From NCBI GenBank assembly GCA_013205085.1, contig JABMLH010000009.1, positions 1 to 64,000 on the forward strand: a stretch of DNA of 64,000 nt, given 5' to 3'. A program made the position numbers and the translations under genes. Below, in pieces: positions 44,025-54,389 of this stretch (the first letter of the stretch is position 1; each line of letters starts with the position of its first letter). This DNA is from Microbacteriaceae bacterium VKM Ac-2854 (GTDB lineage: Bacteria > Actinomycetota > Actinomycetes > Actinomycetales > Microbacteriaceae). Under the pieces are notes generated by a model that saw only the letters and a program-made list of their open reading frames with translations, was not told the DNA's origin and did no database searches.

Positions 44025-44351
44025 TTACTGCGGCAGGTAACCCTGGTCGCGAAGGCCGCCGATGTAGCCGGTGAACGCGAGCCACACGCCCACGCTCAGC
44101 AACACCCCCAGGTATCCGAGCACGAGGCCGGCGATCGCGAAGCCGCGGCCGCGCTCGCCCGCCCGCGTCGCCTGCACGAGCGCGACGTGACCGAGCACAA
44201 CGCCGGCCAGGCCCAGACCGAGCAGGGACACGACGAACGAGACGACCGCGAGCGGGTTCAGCCGCCCCTTCTGCGGAACAGGCGGCGCCCATCCTTCGGT
44301 CGGCGCCGCCCACTCCGGGGCGGGTGACCCCGCTGCGGTCGCCTCGCTCAT
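44025..44351 (-). CDS. DUF4190-type membrane protein
   Basis: A 108-aa protein with a polar Pro-containing N-terminus (1-30) and two transmembrane helices (LAVVSFVVSLLGLGLAGVVLGHVAL, FAIAGLVLGYLGVLLSVGVWLAF) separated by the family signature QATRAGERGRG. ATG 44351 follows a GAGG-like site. The related 91-aa gene lies 11 bp upstream (44363-44638), so the two probably form a pair. Function unknown. Confidence 0.75.
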   Translation of the reverse strand: MSEATAAGSPAPEWAAPTEGWAPPVPQKGRLNPLAVVSFVVSLLGLGLAGVVLGHVALVQATRAGERGRGFAIAGLVLGYLGVLLSVGVWLAFTGYIGGLRDQGYLPQ

Positions 44352-44362
44352 CGATGCCTCGC

Positions 44363-44638
44363 TCAGTAGCTCGTGTCGATTCCGGACGTCGCCGCGGCGC
44401 CGAGGATCAGCGGCAGCAGAATGGCGAAGAACAGGATGCCCAGCACGATCGAGACGATGCCGATGATGATCGCGGCGAGGGCGAGGCCGCGGCCGCGCTC
44501 ACCGGTGGTCTTCACCTGGTTCAGGCCGATGAAGCCCAGCACGATGGCGACGACGTTGAAGCCGAGCAGGCTCAGCACGAAGCCTACGATCGAGAGGATG
44601 TTCCAGCGCTCGGAGGTCGGACGGTATTCAGTGGACAT
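44363..44638 (-). CDS. DUF4190-type membrane protein
   Basis: A 91-aa protein with two transmembrane helices (ILSIVGFVLSLLGFNVVAIVLGFIGL and LALAAIIIGIVSIVLGILFFAILLPLIL) around NQVKTTGERGRG, the same signature as in the neighbouring 108-aa gene. ATG 44638 has GGGGGGA 8 nt upstream; an earlier in-frame ATG at 44713 would overlap the region before tsaD and has no site. Function unknown. Confidence 0.75.
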   Translation of the reverse strand: MSTEYRPTSERWNILSIVGFVLSLLGFNVVAIVLGFIGLNQVKTTGERGRGLALAAIIIGIVSIVLGILFFAILLPLILGAAATSGIDTSY

Positions 44639-44719
44639 GATGGGTTCCCCCCAGGTTTGTTTCAGGTTGTATTCGGGCGACCCCATCGTGGCAGCGCGCC
44701 ACCACTTCGTCAAAGGCTG

Positions 44720-45814
44720 CTACGCCAGCACCTGGATCCGGGTCACCGGCAGCGTCGAATCCGCCCCGAAATCGAGGGTCGACGGCGCATGGCCCGCGGC
44801 GATCAGCTGGGCGCCGAGCGCCGCGATCATCGCCCCGTTGTCGGTGCAGAGCGAGAGCGCCGGGATGCGCAGCGTGATCCCCGCCGCGTCGCAGCGCTCC
44901 TGCGCGAGGGCGCGCACGCGGGCGTTGGCGACGACGCCGCCGCCCAGCAGCAGCCGAGGCACCCCGAGCTCGGTGCACGCGGCGACGGCCTTGGTCAGCA
45001 GCACATCCGCGACGGCTTCTCGGAAACTCGCCGCCACGTCCGCGATCGGCACCTCCTCGCCGGCGTCCTGGCGCTGCTCCACCCAGCGGGCCACCGCGGT
45101 CTTCAGGCCCGAGAACGAGAAGTCGTAGCGGTGCTTCGCCATGTCCTTGGGCAGGCTGAGTCCGCGCGGGAATCGGATCGCCTTGGGGTTCCCCTCCGCC
45201 GCGACCCGGTCGATCTGCGGGCCGCCCGGGTACGGCAGGCCCAGCACTCGGGCGACCTTGTCGAAGGCCTCCCCCGCCGCATCGTCGATGGTCTCGCCGA
45301 GCAGTTCGACGTCGGAGACGAGGTCGCGCACGTGCAGGAGCGAAGTGTGCCCGCCCGAGACGAGCAGGGCGATCGTCGGCAGCTGAACCGGGCTGCCCTC
45401 GCTGCCGTCGGCGCGCAGGATGTCGGCGCCGACGTGACCCACGAGGTGGTTGACCGCGTAGATGGGCTTCTCGAGCGCGACCGCCAGCGCCTTCGCTGCG
45501 CCGACGCCGACCATCAGCGCCCCGGACAGGCCCGGTCCGCAGGTGACGGCGATGGCGTCGACCTCGGCGAGGGTGACCCCGGCCTCGGCGAGTGCCTGCT
45601 GCAGCGCGGGCTCCAGCGCCTCCAAGTGGGCGCGCGCGGCGACCTCCGGAACGACGCCGCCGTAGCGGGCGTGCTCCTCCATGGAGGAGGCGATGGTGTT
45701 GGCGAGCAAGGTGGTGCCGCGGACCAGGCCGATGCCGGTCTCGTCGCAGCTGGTCTCGATGCCCAGAACGAGAGGTTCCCGGGCGAGAGGTTCCCGGGCG
45801 AGCGATTCGGTCAT
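44720..45814 (-). CDS. tsaD: tRNA N6-adenosine threonylcarbamoyltransferase TsaD
   Basis: A 364-aa ASKHA-fold enzyme that, with TsaB and TsaE, transfers threonylcarbamoyl to A37 of ANN-decoding tRNAs. [16 protein letters not shown] opens the fold; the iron-binding HLVGH is at 123-127; [11 protein letters not shown] and [14 protein letters not shown] are the nucleotide-binding segments. The N-terminus carries a duplicated LAREP motif encoded by a 15-bp direct repeat; it is outside the conserved core. ATG 45814 overlaps the rimI stop by ATGA. Last gene of the tsaE-tsaB-rimI-tsaD block. Confidence 0.95.
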   Translation of the reverse strand: MTESLAREPLAREPLVLGIETSCDETGIGLVRGTTLLANTIASSMEEHARYGGVVPEVAARAHLEALEPALQQALAEAGVTLAEVDAIAVTCGPGLSGALMVGVGAAKALAVALEKPIYAVNHLVGHVGADILRADGSEGSPVQLPTIALLVSGGHTSLLHVRDLVSDVELLGETIDDAAGEAFDKVARVLGLPYPGGPQIDRVAAEGNPKAIRFPRGLSLPKDMAKHRYDFSFSGLKTAVARWVEQRQDAGEEVPIADVAASFREAVADVLLTKAVAACTELGVPRLLLGGGVVANARVRALAQERCDAAGITLRIPALSLCTDNGAMIAALGAQLIAAGHAPSTLDFGADSTLPVTRIQVLA

Positions 45815-46305
45815 GCGTCCTCCGCGAGGATCGTGGCGGTCTCGGGCAGGTCGAGCTTCATGGTGACGCCGTCGACGTCGTCGGGCTGGTAGTAGCCGCG
45901 GCGGATGCCGATCGGCACGAAGCCCGTCGATTCGTACAGTGCCTGGGCGTTCGGATTGTCGGCGCGCACTTCGAGGAAGATCTCCTGTGCGCCACGGCGA
46001 CGGGCCTCGTTCAGCAGTGTGTTCAGCAGGGTGCGGCCGAGGCCGCGGCGACGGGCGGCGGCGGCGACGGTCATGGTCTGCACGTCCGCCTGGCCGCTGC
46101 CGCGCGGCGCCAGCAGGCCGGCGTAGCCGTCGATCCGGGTCGGATCGTCGACGGGGTGCGCGATCACGTAATAGGCGTGCGGGCCGCGCAGCTCGGCGCG
46201 CATCGTCGCGGCCGACCAGGCGTCCGTCGGGTACACCGCGTGCTCGATGAGCATCAGCGCTTCGAGGTCGTCGAGGGTGGCTCGGCGCAGCTCCCAGGCG
46301 GTCAT
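45811..46305 (-). CDS. rimI: Ribosomal protein S18-alanine N-acetyltransferase RimI
   Basis: A 164-aa GNAT acetyltransferase acting on the N-terminus of S18. [29 protein letters not shown] is the acetyl-CoA-binding motif A, and [31 protein letters not shown] is the RimI-type C-terminal half. ATG 46305 overlaps the tsaB stop (ATGA) and the stop overlaps tsaD, so the three are translated as a unit. Confidence 0.9.
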   Translation of the reverse strand: MTAWELRRATLDDLEALMLIEHAVYPTDAWSAATMRAELRGPHAYYVIAHPVDDPTRIDGYAGLLAPRGSGQADVQTMTVAAAARRRGLGRTLLNTLLNEARRRGAQEIFLEVRADNPNAQALYESTGFVPIGIRRGYYQPDDVDGVTMKLDLPETATILAEDA

Positions 46306-46922
46306 CCGGTCACGCGCTTCGGACCGGCGGACAGCGTCACGTCGGGCGAGCGCAGGTACAGCGGCTCGTCGGCCGCGGCCGCGCGGCCGGCGGCGATGGC
46401 GCGGGCGGCGACGCGGCCGAGGTGCGCGGCGGAGACGGACTCGGCGACCAGCCGCGCGCGCTCCGGATGCGGGAGCTCGGCGGGCTTGGCGAGGCCCGGG
46501 CCGTCGACCCGCGTCGGCAGGCCGTCGGCGTCGAGACCGGCGTACGCGCTCCAGTAGAGCTCGCGCCGGCGCGCATCCGAGACCACCACGAAGTCGGCGG
46601 CGTGGCCGTGCTCCAGTGCGTCGAGGGCGACCGCGTCGTGCGAGACGACGGGGCGGGTCGGGATGCCGCGGCCGAAGGCGAAGGCACGCGCGGCGGCGAT
46701 GCCCACCCGCAGTCCGGTGAACGGGCCGGGGCCCATACCCACCGCGACCGTACTGATGTCGCGTGGCGTGCATCCGGCCGCTTCGAGCGCCTCGTGGATC
46801 AGTCGGCCGACGACCTCGGCATGGCGCATGGGTTCGGTCTCGAACCGTTCGCTGCGCACCTCGCCGTCGAGATCGACGACCGCCACGGCGGTTCCGGCGG
46901 AGGTATCGATCGCGAGGAGCAC
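46302..46922 (-). CDS. tsaB: tRNA threonylcarbamoyladenosine biosynthesis protein TsaB
   Basis: A 206-aa ASKHA-fold partner of TsaD with no catalytic role of its own. [35 protein letters not shown] and [30 protein letters not shown] are family motifs. The start is GTG 46922, with a TAACCT -10 box 7 nt upstream and no ribosome-binding site, so the tsaB-rimI-tsaD block may have its own leaderless promoter apart from tsaE. Confidence 0.9.
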   Translation of the reverse strand: MLLAIDTSAGTAVAVVDLDGEVRSERFETEPMRHAEVVGRLIHEALEAAGCTPRDISTVAVGMGPGPFTGLRVGIAAARAFAFGRGIPTRPVVSHDAVALDALEHGHAADFVVVSDARRRELYWSAYAGLDADGLPTRVDGPGLAKPAELPHPERARLVAESVSAAHLGRVAARAIAAGRAAAADEPLYLRSPDVTLSAGPKRVTG

Positions 46923-46929
46923 GGAGTCA

Positions 46930-46935
46930 AGGTTA
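46930..46935 (-). promoter_or_regulatory. tsaB -10 box, leaderless
   Basis: TAACCT (minus strand) ends 7 nt before GTG 46922. Confidence 0.45.
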
Positions 46936-46972
46936 AACCCTCACCGTCGGGGCTCGACGTGCTCCCCGGGGT

Positions 46973-47461
46973 TCACCCCCAGCCGGTACCGCGGAAGCGG
47001 ACGACCCGCGGCTCCACCGATTCCTCGCCCTCGACGGATTCCGCGGCGCCCGCACCCGTCGGCCGCTCGATCGCGATGTCGAGCCATGCCTCCGCGACGC
47101 CGTCGAGCATGCCGGCGCCCCACTCCACCACCACGACGGAGCGCGCGAAGTCGATGTCGAGATCGTCCAGCTCGACCGCGGAGCCGAGCCGGTAGGCGTC
47201 GACGTGCACCAGTGCCGGCCCCTCGACGAGCGACGGATGCGTCCTCGCGATCACGAAGGTCGGGCTCGTCACCGGTCCGCGCACCCCGAGCCCGTCGCCC
47301 AGGCCGCGGGTGAACGTGGTCTTGCCCGCACCGAGCGGGCCGGTCAGCACCAGCAGGTCGCCCGCGCGCAGCCGCGCGCCGAGCTCGAATCCGAGCGCCT
47401 CCATCGCGTCCGGGTCCGGCACAGTCACGTCGAGGGCGGCGAAGTCGGCGCGCTCACGCAT
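46973..47461 (-). CDS. tsaE: tRNA threonylcarbamoyladenosine biosynthesis ATPase TsaE
   Basis: A 162-aa P-loop ATPase needed for multiple turnovers of TsaD/Tsa[25 protein letters not shown] holds the Walker A (41-49), then [13 protein letters not shown] and [19 protein letters not shown]. It overlaps alr by 8 bp at its start. The last 30 residues beyond WLDIAIERP are extra relative to the shortest homologues. Confidence 0.9.
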   Translation of the reverse strand: MRERADFAALDVTVPDPDAMEALGFELGARLRAGDLLVLTGPLGAGKTTFTRGLGDGLGVRGPVTSPTFVIARTHPSLVEGPALVHVDAYRLGSAVELDDLDIDFARSVVVVEWGAGMLDGVAEAWLDIAIERPTGAGAAESVEGEESVEPRVVRFRGTGWG

Positions 47462-48569
47462 CCGGGTAGCTCCGCTGCACGCGCGGCCCGAGACGGGTGA
47501 CCATCTCGTAGTTGATGGTGCCGCACCAGCGCGCCCACTCGTCCACGCTCGGCACGCCCGTGGTCGGGTCGCCCCAGAGCACCACCTCGTCGCCCACCGC
47601 GACGGGGGCGTCGCCCACGTCGACCACGAACTGATCCATCGCCACGCGACCCGCGATCCGGTAGCGCACGCCGCGGATGGAGACCTCCGCGGTGCCGGAG
47701 GCGGCGCGCGGGATGCCCTCGGCGTACCCCAGCGGCACGAGCGCCAGCGTCGTCTCAGCCGAGGTGCGGTAGGTGTAGTCGTAGCTGACCCCGGTGCCGG
47801 CCGGAACCCGACGCAGGCCCGCCACGCTGCCGCGCAGCGTCATCGCGGGAGTCAGCCCGATCTCCCGGGCGCTCTCGTCCTCGAAGGGCGAGAGTCCGTA
47901 GATGCCGATGCCGGCGCGCACCATCGTGTACCGCGCCTCCGGGATCCGCAGCGCAGCGGCCGTGGCCGCGAGGTGCAGCAGCTCCGGAGCGATGCCGCGA
48001 TCGGCCGCGAGCGCGATGCCGCGATCGAAGCAGGCGACGGCCTCGAGGTCGTCGGCCCGCGAGGCGTTCGAGACGTGCGAGAACAGGCCGGTGACCTGCA
48101 CGGATCCGCGCGCCGTGAAGCGGGCGGCGGCCTCGAACAGCTCCGGCCATTCCGGCTCGGCGGCGCCGTTGCGGCTGAGGCCCGTCTCGAGCTTGAGCTG
48201 CACGGCGGCCCGGGTGCCGCGGTCCTCCGCCGCCTGGGCGACCCGACGCAGCTGCGCGAGCGAAGAGACGCCCACATCGATCGCGTATTCCAGCGCGGCG
48301 TCGAACGTCTCGTCGGGATCGTGCAGCCAGCACAGCAGCGGCGCCGCGATGCCGGCCTCGCGCAGCGCGACCGCCTCACGCAGATCCGCCGTGCCGAGCC
48401 AGTCCGCGCCACCGGCGAGGGCGGCGCGAGCGACCGCGACCGCCCCGTGTCCGTAGCCGCCGGCCTTCACCACGGCCAGCAGATTCGGCGTGCCGACCAG
48501 CTCGCGGATCCGCGCCACGTTGGCCGAGACGGCCGCGGTGTCGACGATGGCTTCGCGGAAGGCGCTCAC
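47454..48569 (-). CDS. alr: Alanine racemase
   Basis: A 371-aa PLP enzyme making D-alanine for peptidoglycan. The PLP lysine is Lys35 in [45 protein letters not shown] and the [12 protein letters not shown] segment (active-site tyrosine loop) are present, as is [10 protein letters not shown]. The usual KADAYGHG reads KAGGYGHG here. It overlaps tsaE (8 bp) and acpS (4 bp), giving a wall-precursor and tRNA-modification operon with glmS upstream. Confidence 0.93.
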   Translation of the reverse strand: MSAFREAIVDTAAVSANVARIRELVGTPNLLAVVKAGGYGHGAVAVARAALAGGADWLGTADLREAVALREAGIAAPLLCWLHDPDETFDAALEYAIDVGVSSLAQLRRVAQAAEDRGTRAAVQLKLETGLSRNGAAEPEWPELFEAAARFTARGSVQVTGLFSHVSNASRADDLEAVACFDRGIALAADRGIAPELLHLAATAAALRIPEARYTMVRAGIGIYGLSPFEDESAREIGLTPAMTLRGSVAGLRRVPAGTGVSYDYTYRTSAETTLALVPLGYAEGIPRAASGTAEVSIRGVRYRIAGRVAMDQFVVDVGDAPVAVGDEVVLWGDPTTGVPSVDEWARWCGTINYEMVTRLGPRVQRSYPDA

Positions 48570-48916
48570 GACTCGGCCACCACGAACGCGCAGGCCACAC
48601 CCGCATCGTGCGTCATCGAGAGGTGGATGCGCGCGATGCCGCGCTCCGCCGCCGCCGCCCGCGCTCGACCGTGCAACTCGAACGACGGATTCTTGTGCTC
48701 GTCCCGCGTGATCACCATGTCGTGCCAGCCCGCTCCCGCCGAGTCACCGAGCGCCTTGATCAGCGCCTCCTTCGCCGCGAACCGACCCGCCAGCGAGGGC
48801 ACGGGCAGGCCGCGCTCGCTCGGCGCGAAGAGTCGCTCGACCAGGCGCGGGGTGCGGGCGACGGCCCGCTCGAAGCGAGCGAGGTCGACCACGTCCACGC
48901 CGATGCCGACGATCAC
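48566..48916 (-). CDS. acpS: Holo-[acyl-carrier-protein] synthase
   Basis: A 116-aa phosphopantetheinyl transferase. [17 protein letters not shown] carries the metal-binding Asp8, [13 protein letters not shown] the catalytic Glu, and [17 protein letters not shown] the closing motif. It activates ACP with coenzyme A. GTG 48916 begins exactly at the family N-terminus; it lies 7 bp after the glmS stop and overlaps alr at its end. Confidence 0.92.
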   Translation of the reverse strand: MIVGIGVDVVDLARFERAVARTPRLVERLFAPSERGLPVPSLAGRFAAKEALIKALGDSAGAGWHDMVITRDEHKNPSFELHGRARAAAAERGIARIHLSMTHDAGVACAFVVAES

Positions 48917-48923
48917 GCGCGCA

Positions 48924-50771
48924 TCATTCGACCGTGACGGACTTCGCGAGGTTGCGCGGCTGATCCACATCCAGACCCTTGGCCGTAGCGAGCTCCATCG
49001 CGAACATCTGCAGCGGCGTCACCGCGAGCAGCGGCTCGAACATCGGGTCGGCCAGCGGGATCGGGATGACCTCGTCGGCGATCTGGATCGCGGCGGTGTC
49101 GCCCTGCTCGGCGATCGCGATCACCCGGGCGCCGCGCGCCTTGATCTCCTGGATGTTCGAGATCACCTTGCGCTGCAGCTCGTAGGAGCCGGTCGGGCTC
49201 GGCACGATCACGAAGACGACCTGACCCGGTTCGATCAGGGCGATCGGGCCGTGCTTGAGTTCGCCGGCCGCGAAGCCCTCCGCGTGGATGTAGGCCAGCT
49301 CCTTCAGCTTCAGCGCCCCCTCGAGGGCGACCGGGAAGCCGACGTGGCGGCCGAGGAACAGCACGGCGCGGGTGTCGGCCATCCACTTCGCGAGCTGGGC
49401 GATGGCGGGCTGGGCGTCGAGCACCTGCGAGAGCTTGCCGGGGATCGCGTGCAGCTCCTCCGCGTGCGCCGCGATGACCTCGGGGCTCAGCGTGCCGCGC
49501 AGGCGCGCCAGGTGCAGCCCGAACAGGTACAGCGCCGCGATCTGCGCGACGAACGCCTTGGTCGAGGCGACGGCGACCTCCGGGCCGGCGTGCGTGTAGA
49601 TCACCGCATCCGATTCGCGCGGGATGGTCGCGCCCTGGGTGTTGCAGATGCTGAGCGACTTCGCTCCCGCCTCGCGGGCGTACTTGACGGCCATCAGCGT
49701 GTCCATGGTCTCGCCGGACTGGCTGATCGAGATCACGAGGGTCTTCGCGGTGAGCACGGGGTCGCGGTAGCGGAACTCGTGGCTGAGTTCGACCTCGACG
49801 GGGATGCGGGCCCACTTCTCGATGGCGTACTTGGCGACCATGCCGGAGTAGGCCGCGGTGCCGCAGGCGATCACGGTGATCCGGTCGATGCCGGTGAGCA
49901 TCTCGTCCAGGCCTTCGAGCTCGGGGATCGCGATGCGGCCGTCGACGAGGCGGCCGCGCAGCGTGTTCGCGACGGCCTCCGGACCCTCGGTGACCTCCTT
50001 GGCCATGAAGCTGGACCAGCCGCCCTTCTCCGCAGCGGACGCATCCCACGCGATGTCGAAGGGCTCGGTCTCGACGGGGTTCCCGAAGAAGTCGGTGACG
50101 GTGACGAGCTCGGGCGTGATCGTGACGATCTGGTCCTGCCCGATCGCGACGGCCTTGCGGGTGAACTCGACGAACGCCGCGACATCGGAGCCGAGGAAGT
50201 TCTCGCCGTCGCCCAGGCCGATCACCAGCGGCGAGTTGCGCCGGGCGCCGACGACGACGCCGGGCTGGTCCTGGTGCAGCGCGAGCAGGGTGAACGCGCC
50301 CTCGAGGCGGGCGACCACGGCCTGGAACGCGAGGACGAGGTCGCCGGTCCGGCGGTACTCGCGGCCGATCAGGTGAGCCGCGACCTCGGTGTCGGTCTCG
50401 CTCTCGAAGCTGTAGCCGTCGGCCAGCAGCTCCTCCTTGAGCGGCTGGAAGTTCTCGATGATGCCGTTGTGGATGACGGCGAGCTTGCCGTCGTCGGCGA
50501 GGTGCGGATGCGCGTTGCGGTCGGTCGGGCCGCCGTGCGTCGCCCAGCGGGTGTGGCCGATACCGGTGGTGCCCTCGGCGAGCGGGTACGACTCCAGGTC
50601 CTCCACGAGCACCTTGAGCTTGCCGGCGCGCTTGCGGGTGTCCAGCTTGCCGTCCGCATCGATCACGGCGACCCCCGCGGAGTCGTAGCCCCGGTACTCG
50701 AGCCGCTTCAGACCACCCAGAAGGACGCCGAGGCTGTCGCGCTCGCCAACGTATCCAACGATTCCACACAT
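48924..50771 (-). CDS. glmS: Glutamine-fructose-6-phosphate aminotransferase (isomerizing)
   Basis: A 615-aa two-domain enzyme producing glucosamine-6-phosphate for peptidoglycan. Cys2 of [13 protein letters not shown] is the glutaminase nucleophile; GHTRWATHG and [20 protein letters not shown] complete that domain (1-240). Two SIS domains follow (about 290-600), with [13 protein letters not shown] and a C-terminal [11 protein letters not shown] 50771 is preceded by a TAGGAT box at 7 nt, so the glmS-acpS-alr-tsaE transcript is probably leaderless. No glmS ribozyme-like leader is present. Divergent from coaA. Confidence 0.95.
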   Translation of the reverse strand: MCGIVGYVGERDSLGVLLGGLKRLEYRGYDSAGVAVIDADGKLDTRKRAGKLKVLVEDLESYPLAEGTTGIGHTRWATHGGPTDRNAHPHLADDGKLAVIHNGIIENFQPLKEELLADGYSFESETDTEVAAHLIGREYRRTGDLVLAFQAVVARLEGAFTLLALHQDQPGVVVGARRNSPLVIGLGDGENFLGSDVAAFVEFTRKAVAIGQDQIVTITPELVTVTDFFGNPVETEPFDIAWDASAAEKGGWSSFMAKEVTEGPEAVANTLRGRLVDGRIAIPELEGLDEMLTGIDRITVIACGTAAYSGMVAKYAIEKWARIPVEVELSHEFRYRDPVLTAKTLVISISQSGETMDTLMAVKYAREAGAKSLSICNTQGATIPRESDAVIYTHAGPEVAVASTKAFVAQIAALYLFGLHLARLRGTLSPEVIAAHAEELHAIPGKLSQVLDAQPAIAQLAKWMADTRAVLFLGRHVGFPVALEGALKLKELAYIHAEGFAAGELKHGPIALIEPGQVVFVIVPSPTGSYELQRKVISNIQEIKARGARVIAIAEQGDTAAIQIADEVIPIPLADPMFEPLLAVTPLQMFAMELATAKGLDVDQPRNLAKSVTVE

Positions 50772-50778
50772 GAGGAGA

Positions 50779-50784
50779 ATCCTA
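50779..50784 (-). promoter_or_regulatory. glmS -10 box, leaderless
   Basis: TAGGAT (minus strand) ends 7 nt before the glmS ATG. It lies in the 69-bp gap shared with the coaA promoter. Confidence 0.55.
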
Positions 50785-50826
50785 ACCTTCGGCGACGGCG
50801 CTGCCTGAGCGCGCCCGCGCTCACCC

Positions 50827-50832
50827 TAGGCT
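50827..50832 (+). promoter_or_regulatory. coaA -10 box, leaderless
   Basis: TAGGCT ends 8 nt before ATG 50841; no ribosome-binding site is seen. Confidence 0.5.
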
Positions 50833-50840
50833 GTTGTCTC

Positions 50841-51785
50841 ATGCCCCTGTCCGCGCGCGATCCGCATCCGACGCCGTTCGTCGAGATCCCCCGGGCCGAC
50901 TGGGCCGAACTCGCGCGCAACACGGAGCAGCCGCTCACCGAGACGGAGGTCGTGCAGCTGCGCGGCCTGGGCGATCGGCTGTCACTCACCGAGGTCGGCG
51001 AGGTCTATCTGCCGCTCTCGCGGCTGCTCAGCCTGTACGCGATGGGGGCGCGGCAGCTGCATCGCGCCACCAGCACCTTCCTGGGCGAGCGCGCGCAGGC
51101 GACGCCGTTCGTGATCGGAGTCGCCGGCTCGGTCGCCGTGGGCAAGTCGACCATCGCGCGCCTGCTGCGCGAACTGCTCGCCCGCTGGGACGACACTCCG
51201 CGGGTCGAACTGGTCACGACCGACGGCTTCCTCTTCCCGAACGCCGAGCTCGAGCGGCGCGGGCTCATGTCGCGCAAGGGGTTCCCGGAGTCGTACGACC
51301 GCCGCGCGCTGCTGCGCTTCGTGTCGGAGGTGAAGGGTGGGGCCGCCGAGGTGCGCGCCCCCTTCTACTCCCACCTGAGCTACGACATCGTCCCGGACGC
51401 CGAGATCGTGGTGCGCCGCCCGGATGTCCTGATCGTCGAGGGCTTGAACGTGCTGCAGCCGCCGGCGCCCGGCAACGGCCTCGCGGTCAGCGACCTCTTC
51501 GACTTCACGGTCTACGTGGATGCGCGGACGCAGGACATCGCGCGGTGGTACGAGGAGCGCTTCCTGAAGCTGCAGCAGGGGGCCTTCGCCAACCCGCGTT
51601 CGTACTTCCACCGTTACGCCTCCCTGACCGAGCAGGAGGCCCGCGCCCGCGCAGGCGAGATCTGGCGCTCGATCAACGAGCCGAACCTCGTGCAGAACGT
51701 GCGCCCGACGCGTTCCCGCGCCAGCCTCGTGCTGCGCAAGTCGGCCGACCACGCCGTGTCCAGCGTGCTGCTGCGCAAGATCTAA
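50841..51785 (+). CDS. coaA: Type I pantothenate kinase
   Basis: A 314-aa P-loop kinase starting coenzyme A synthesis. Walker A is GSVAVGKS (96-103); [33 protein letters not shown] and [13 protein letters not shown] are diagnostic, as is FVDYHRYA-like [14 protein letters not shown] near the end. ATG 50841 fits the family start exactly, although the frame is open far upstream through antisense of glmS and alr. Transcribed away from glmS. Confidence 0.95.
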   Translation: MPLSARDPHPTPFVEIPRADWAELARNTEQPLTETEVVQLRGLGDRLSLTEVGEVYLPLSRLLSLYAMGARQLHRATSTFLGERAQATPFVIGVAGSVAVGKSTIARLLRELLARWDDTPRVELVTTDGFLFPNAELERRGLMSRKGFPESYDRRALLRFVSEVKGGAAEVRAPFYSHLSYDIVPDAEIVVRRPDVLIVEGLNVLQPPAPGNGLAVSDLFDFTVYVDARTQDIARWYEERFLKLQQGAFANPRSYFHRYASLTEQEARARAGEIWRSINEPNLVQNVRPTRSRASLVLRKSADHAVSSVLLRKI

Positions 51786-51814
51786 CGCGCCGGGTCTCGC
51801 CCCCGCGAGCCCGC

Positions 51815-53164
51815 TCAGACGCCCAGGCGCTGCAGCACGACGTCGGCGAGGGCGTTCGCGAGCCGGTCGGCGACCTCCTGGGTCTTCGCCTCCACCATCA
51901 CGCGCACCATGGGCTCGGTGCCGGAGGGGCGCAGCAGCACCCGGCCGTCGCTGCCCAACTCGGCCTCGGCCTCGGCGACGGCGGCGGCGAGCACCTCGTC
52001 CTCGTGCACGCCGTCGCGGGTGACGCCGCGCACGTTCACCAGGATCTGCGGATACACGGTCATGATTCCCGCGAGTTCCGCGAGGGTCTTGCCGGTGCGC
52101 GCCATCTCGGCGGCCAGTTGCAGCCCGGTCAGCACTCCGTCGCCGGTGGTGGCGTAGTCGCTCATGATGACGTGCCCGGACTGCTCGCCGCCGAGCGAGT
52201 AGGAGCCGGCGTTCATCGCTTCGAGCACGTAGCGGTCGCCGACGCGGGTCTCCACGACACGGATCCCCGCCTCCTCCATCGCGAGCTTCAGGCCGAGGTT
52301 GCTCATCACCGTGGCGACGAGCGTGTTGTCCTTGAGGGCTCCGCGGCGATGCAGCGAGTTGGCGATGATCGCCATGATCTGGTCGCCGTCGATGACGTTG
52401 CCGGAGGCGTCCACCGCGAGGCAGCGGTCGGCGTCGCCGTCGTGCGCGATGCCGATGTCGGCCCCGACCTCGAGCACCATCGCCGCGACATGGTCGAGGT
52501 GGGTGGATCCGACGCCGTCGTTGATGTTCAGGCCGTCGGGATCGTTGCCGATCACCGTGACCGTCGCGCCAGCATCCGTGAACACCTCCGGTGAGATGCC
52601 CGCGGCCGCGCCGTGCGCGCAGTCGATCACGACGTGCAGTCCGGTCAACCGCACGGTGCCGAGAGAGCCGAGCAGGTGGACCACGTAACGGTCCTCCGCG
52701 TCGGAGAAGCGGCGGATGCGCCCCACGTCGGCGCCCGTGGGCGTCAGCGACGGCACGCCGAGAGCCGCTTCGATGCGGTCCTCGGTCTCGTCGGGGAGCT
52801 TGCGGCCGCCGGCCGCGAAGAATTTGATGCCGTTGTCGGCGGCGGGGTTGTGCGAGGCCGAGATCATCACGCCGAAGTCGGCGTTGATGTCGGCGATCAG
52901 GAACGCAGCGGCGGGAGTGGGGATGACCCCGGCGTCGAGGACGTCGACCCCCGCGCTCGCGAGACCGGCCGCGACGGCGGCCGAGATGAATTGCCCCGAG
53001 ATCCGCGGATCCCGGGCGACGACGGCGACCGGGCGCCGCCCCTCGGACCGAGCGGCCGCGCCGAGGATCCGGGCGGCCGCTTGGGCGAGTTTGAGAGCCA
53101 GGTCGGCCGTGACCTCGCGATTAGCGAGGCCACGGACGCCGTCGGTTCCGAACAGTCGTGCCAT
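51815..53164 (-). CDS. glmM: Phosphoglucosamine mutase
   Basis: A 449-aa enzyme converting GlcN-6-P to GlcN-1-P, following GlmS in the pathway. FGTDGVRG at the start, the phosphoserine loop [17 protein letters not shown] with Ser104, metal-binding [13 protein letters not shown], and the sugar loop GGEQSGHVI are intact. The C-terminal phosphate-binding [15 protein letters not shown] completes it. ATG 53164 is 7 nt after a TAGACT box, so glmM has its own leaderless promoter despite lying downstream of rplM-rpsI. Confidence 0.95.
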   Translation of the reverse strand: MARLFGTDGVRGLANREVTADLALKLAQAAARILGAAARSEGRRPVAVVARDPRISGQFISAAVAAGLASAGVDVLDAGVIPTPAAAFLIADINADFGVMISASHNPAADNGIKFFAAGGRKLPDETEDRIEAALGVPSLTPTGADVGRIRRFSDAEDRYVVHLLGSLGTVRLTGLHVVIDCAHGAAAGISPEVFTDAGATVTVIGNDPDGLNINDGVGSTHLDHVAAMVLEVGADIGIAHDGDADRCLAVDASGNVIDGDQIMAIIANSLHRRGALKDNTLVATVMSNLGLKLAMEEAGIRVVETRVGDRYVLEAMNAGSYSLGGEQSGHVIMSDYATTGDGVLTGLQLAAEMARTGKTLAELAGIMTVYPQILVNVRGVTRDGVHEDEVLAAAVAEAEAELGSDGRVLLRPSGTEPMVRVMVEAKTQEVADRLANALADVVLQRLGV

Positions 53165-53171
53165 ATCGGGC

Positions 53172-53177
53172 AGTCTA
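53172..53177 (-). promoter_or_regulatory. glmM -10 box, leaderless
   Basis: AATAGACT (minus strand; hexamer TAGACT) ends 7 nt before ATG 53164, in the 60-bp gap after rpsI. Confidence 0.55.
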
Positions 53178-53224
53178 TTCTCAAGCGTTCTGGTCGATCG
53201 GGCCGCCGCAGCGGCCCGGGACGA

Positions 53225-53710
53225 CTAGCGCTTCGAGAACTGCGACGCCTTACGAGCCTTCTTGAGACCGGCCTTCTTGCGCTCGATGACGCGCGCGTCG
53301 CGGGTGAGGAAGCCCGCCTTCTTCAGCACGGCGCGGTTGTTCTCGCGGTCGATCTCGTTCAGCGCACGGGCGATGGCGAGGCGGAGGGCCCCGGCCTGGC
53401 CGGAGGGGCCACCACCGGTGATCTTCGCGACGACGTCGTACGAGCCGATGAGGTCGAGGACCTTGAACGGGTCGGTGATCAGCTGCTGGTGCAGCTTGTT
53501 GGGGAAGTAGTCCGCGAACTCGCGGGCGTTCACGGTGAGGGTTCCGGAGCCCGGGACGAGTCGCACGCGGGCGATGGCCTGCTTGCGTCGGCCCACGGCT
53601 GCGCCGGAGACGTTGAGGACGGCGCGGGGCGCGGCAGGCGCCTCGGAAGCCGGGGTCTCGGTGGAGTAGCTCTCGGGAGCTACGTCGATCTGGTCTGCGA
53701 TCTTCGCCAC
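53225..53710 (-). CDS. rpsI: 30S ribosomal protein S9
   Basis: A 161-aa S9. The conserved domain starts at [26 protein letters not shown] (about 40) and ends with the canonical [12 protein letters not shown] tail that reaches the P-site tRNA. The N-terminal 38 residues are an acidic, Pro/Ser-rich extension common in actinobacteria. It follows rplM by 53 bp in the usual L13-S9 pair. Confidence 0.97.
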   Translation of the reverse strand: MAKIADQIDVAPESYSTETPASEAPAAPRAVLNVSGAAVGRRKQAIARVRLVPGSGTLTVNAREFADYFPNKLHQQLITDPFKVLDLIGSYDVVAKITGGGPSGQAGALRLAIARALNEIDRENNRAVLKKAGFLTRDARVIERKKAGLKKARKASQFSKR

Positions 53711-53763
53711 GGTGTAGGTGATCCTTTGTCTTCGAAGTCTGTGAGTGTGAGGAGGGCCGGAGC

Positions 53764-54210
53764 CTACTGGGCGACCTGGCTGAAGACGTAGGTCTTCGGC
53801 TGCTGCGCGGCGTGGGGGTGCTCGGGGCCCGCGTAGACCTTGAGCTTGGTCAGCTGGGCGCGGCCGATGGAGTTCTTCGGCAGCATGCCGCGGATCGCCT
53901 TCTCGACGGCGCGGACCGGGTTCTTCTCGAGCAGCTCGGCGTACGTGGTGGCCGAGAGGCCGCCCGGGTAGCCGGAGTGGCGGTAGGCCTTCTTCTGCAG
54001 GAGCTTCTGGCCGGTGAGGGCCACCTTCTCCGCGTTCACGATGATGACGAAGTCACCCATGTCCATGTGCGGCGCGAAGGTCGGCTTGTGCTTGCCGCGC
54101 AGGATGGCCGCGGCGTGGGTGGCGAGGCGGCCGAGAACGACGTCCTGGGCGTCGATGACGACCCAGTCGCGCTGGACATCAGCCGGCTTCGGAGAAAAAG
54201 TGCGAGTCAC
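53764..54210 (-). CDS. rplM: 50S ribosomal protein L13
   Basis: A 148-aa L13. [54 protein letters not shown] and the [34 protein letters not shown] motif cover the family. First gene of the rplM-rpsI operon; the 179-bp gap upstream should hold its promoter, but no clear box was placed. Confidence 0.97.
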   Translation of the reverse strand: MTRTFSPKPADVQRDWVVIDAQDVVLGRLATHAAAILRGKHKPTFAPHMDMGDFVIIVNAEKVALTGQKLLQKKAYRHSGYPGGLSATTYAELLEKNPVRAVEKAIRGMLPKNSIGRAQLTKLKVYAGPEHPHAAQQPKTYVFSQVAQ

Positions 54211-54389
54211 AGTAGTGCTGCTTTCTTGTCGGAGTGAGGAGTTCGTGAATCCCGCTCCGTGGCGATTCGGGCGGCCAGAGGGGCCGAGCGAATCGAACCG
54301 GTGGAGGGCTCAACTTCGGGTGCGTGCAGCATGGCACGGACACCAAGGGGAGAGCCTACCCGAGAAGCACACCCGGCACAACACGCGGA

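Noticed and set aside
47310-50840. An open frame continuing upstream of coaA for 1,177 codons
   Set aside because: This part is antisense to tsaE, alr, acpS and glmS; coaA homology begins exactly at ATG 50841, next to a promoter box.
50772-50840. glmS ribozyme or riboswitch
   Set aside because: The gap to coaA is only 69 bp and a -10 box is 7 nt from the start, leaving no leader RNA.
54211-54389. tRNA or small RNA upstream of rplM
   Set aside because: No cloverleaf or TTC-type arm could be found; it is most likely just the rplM promoter region.
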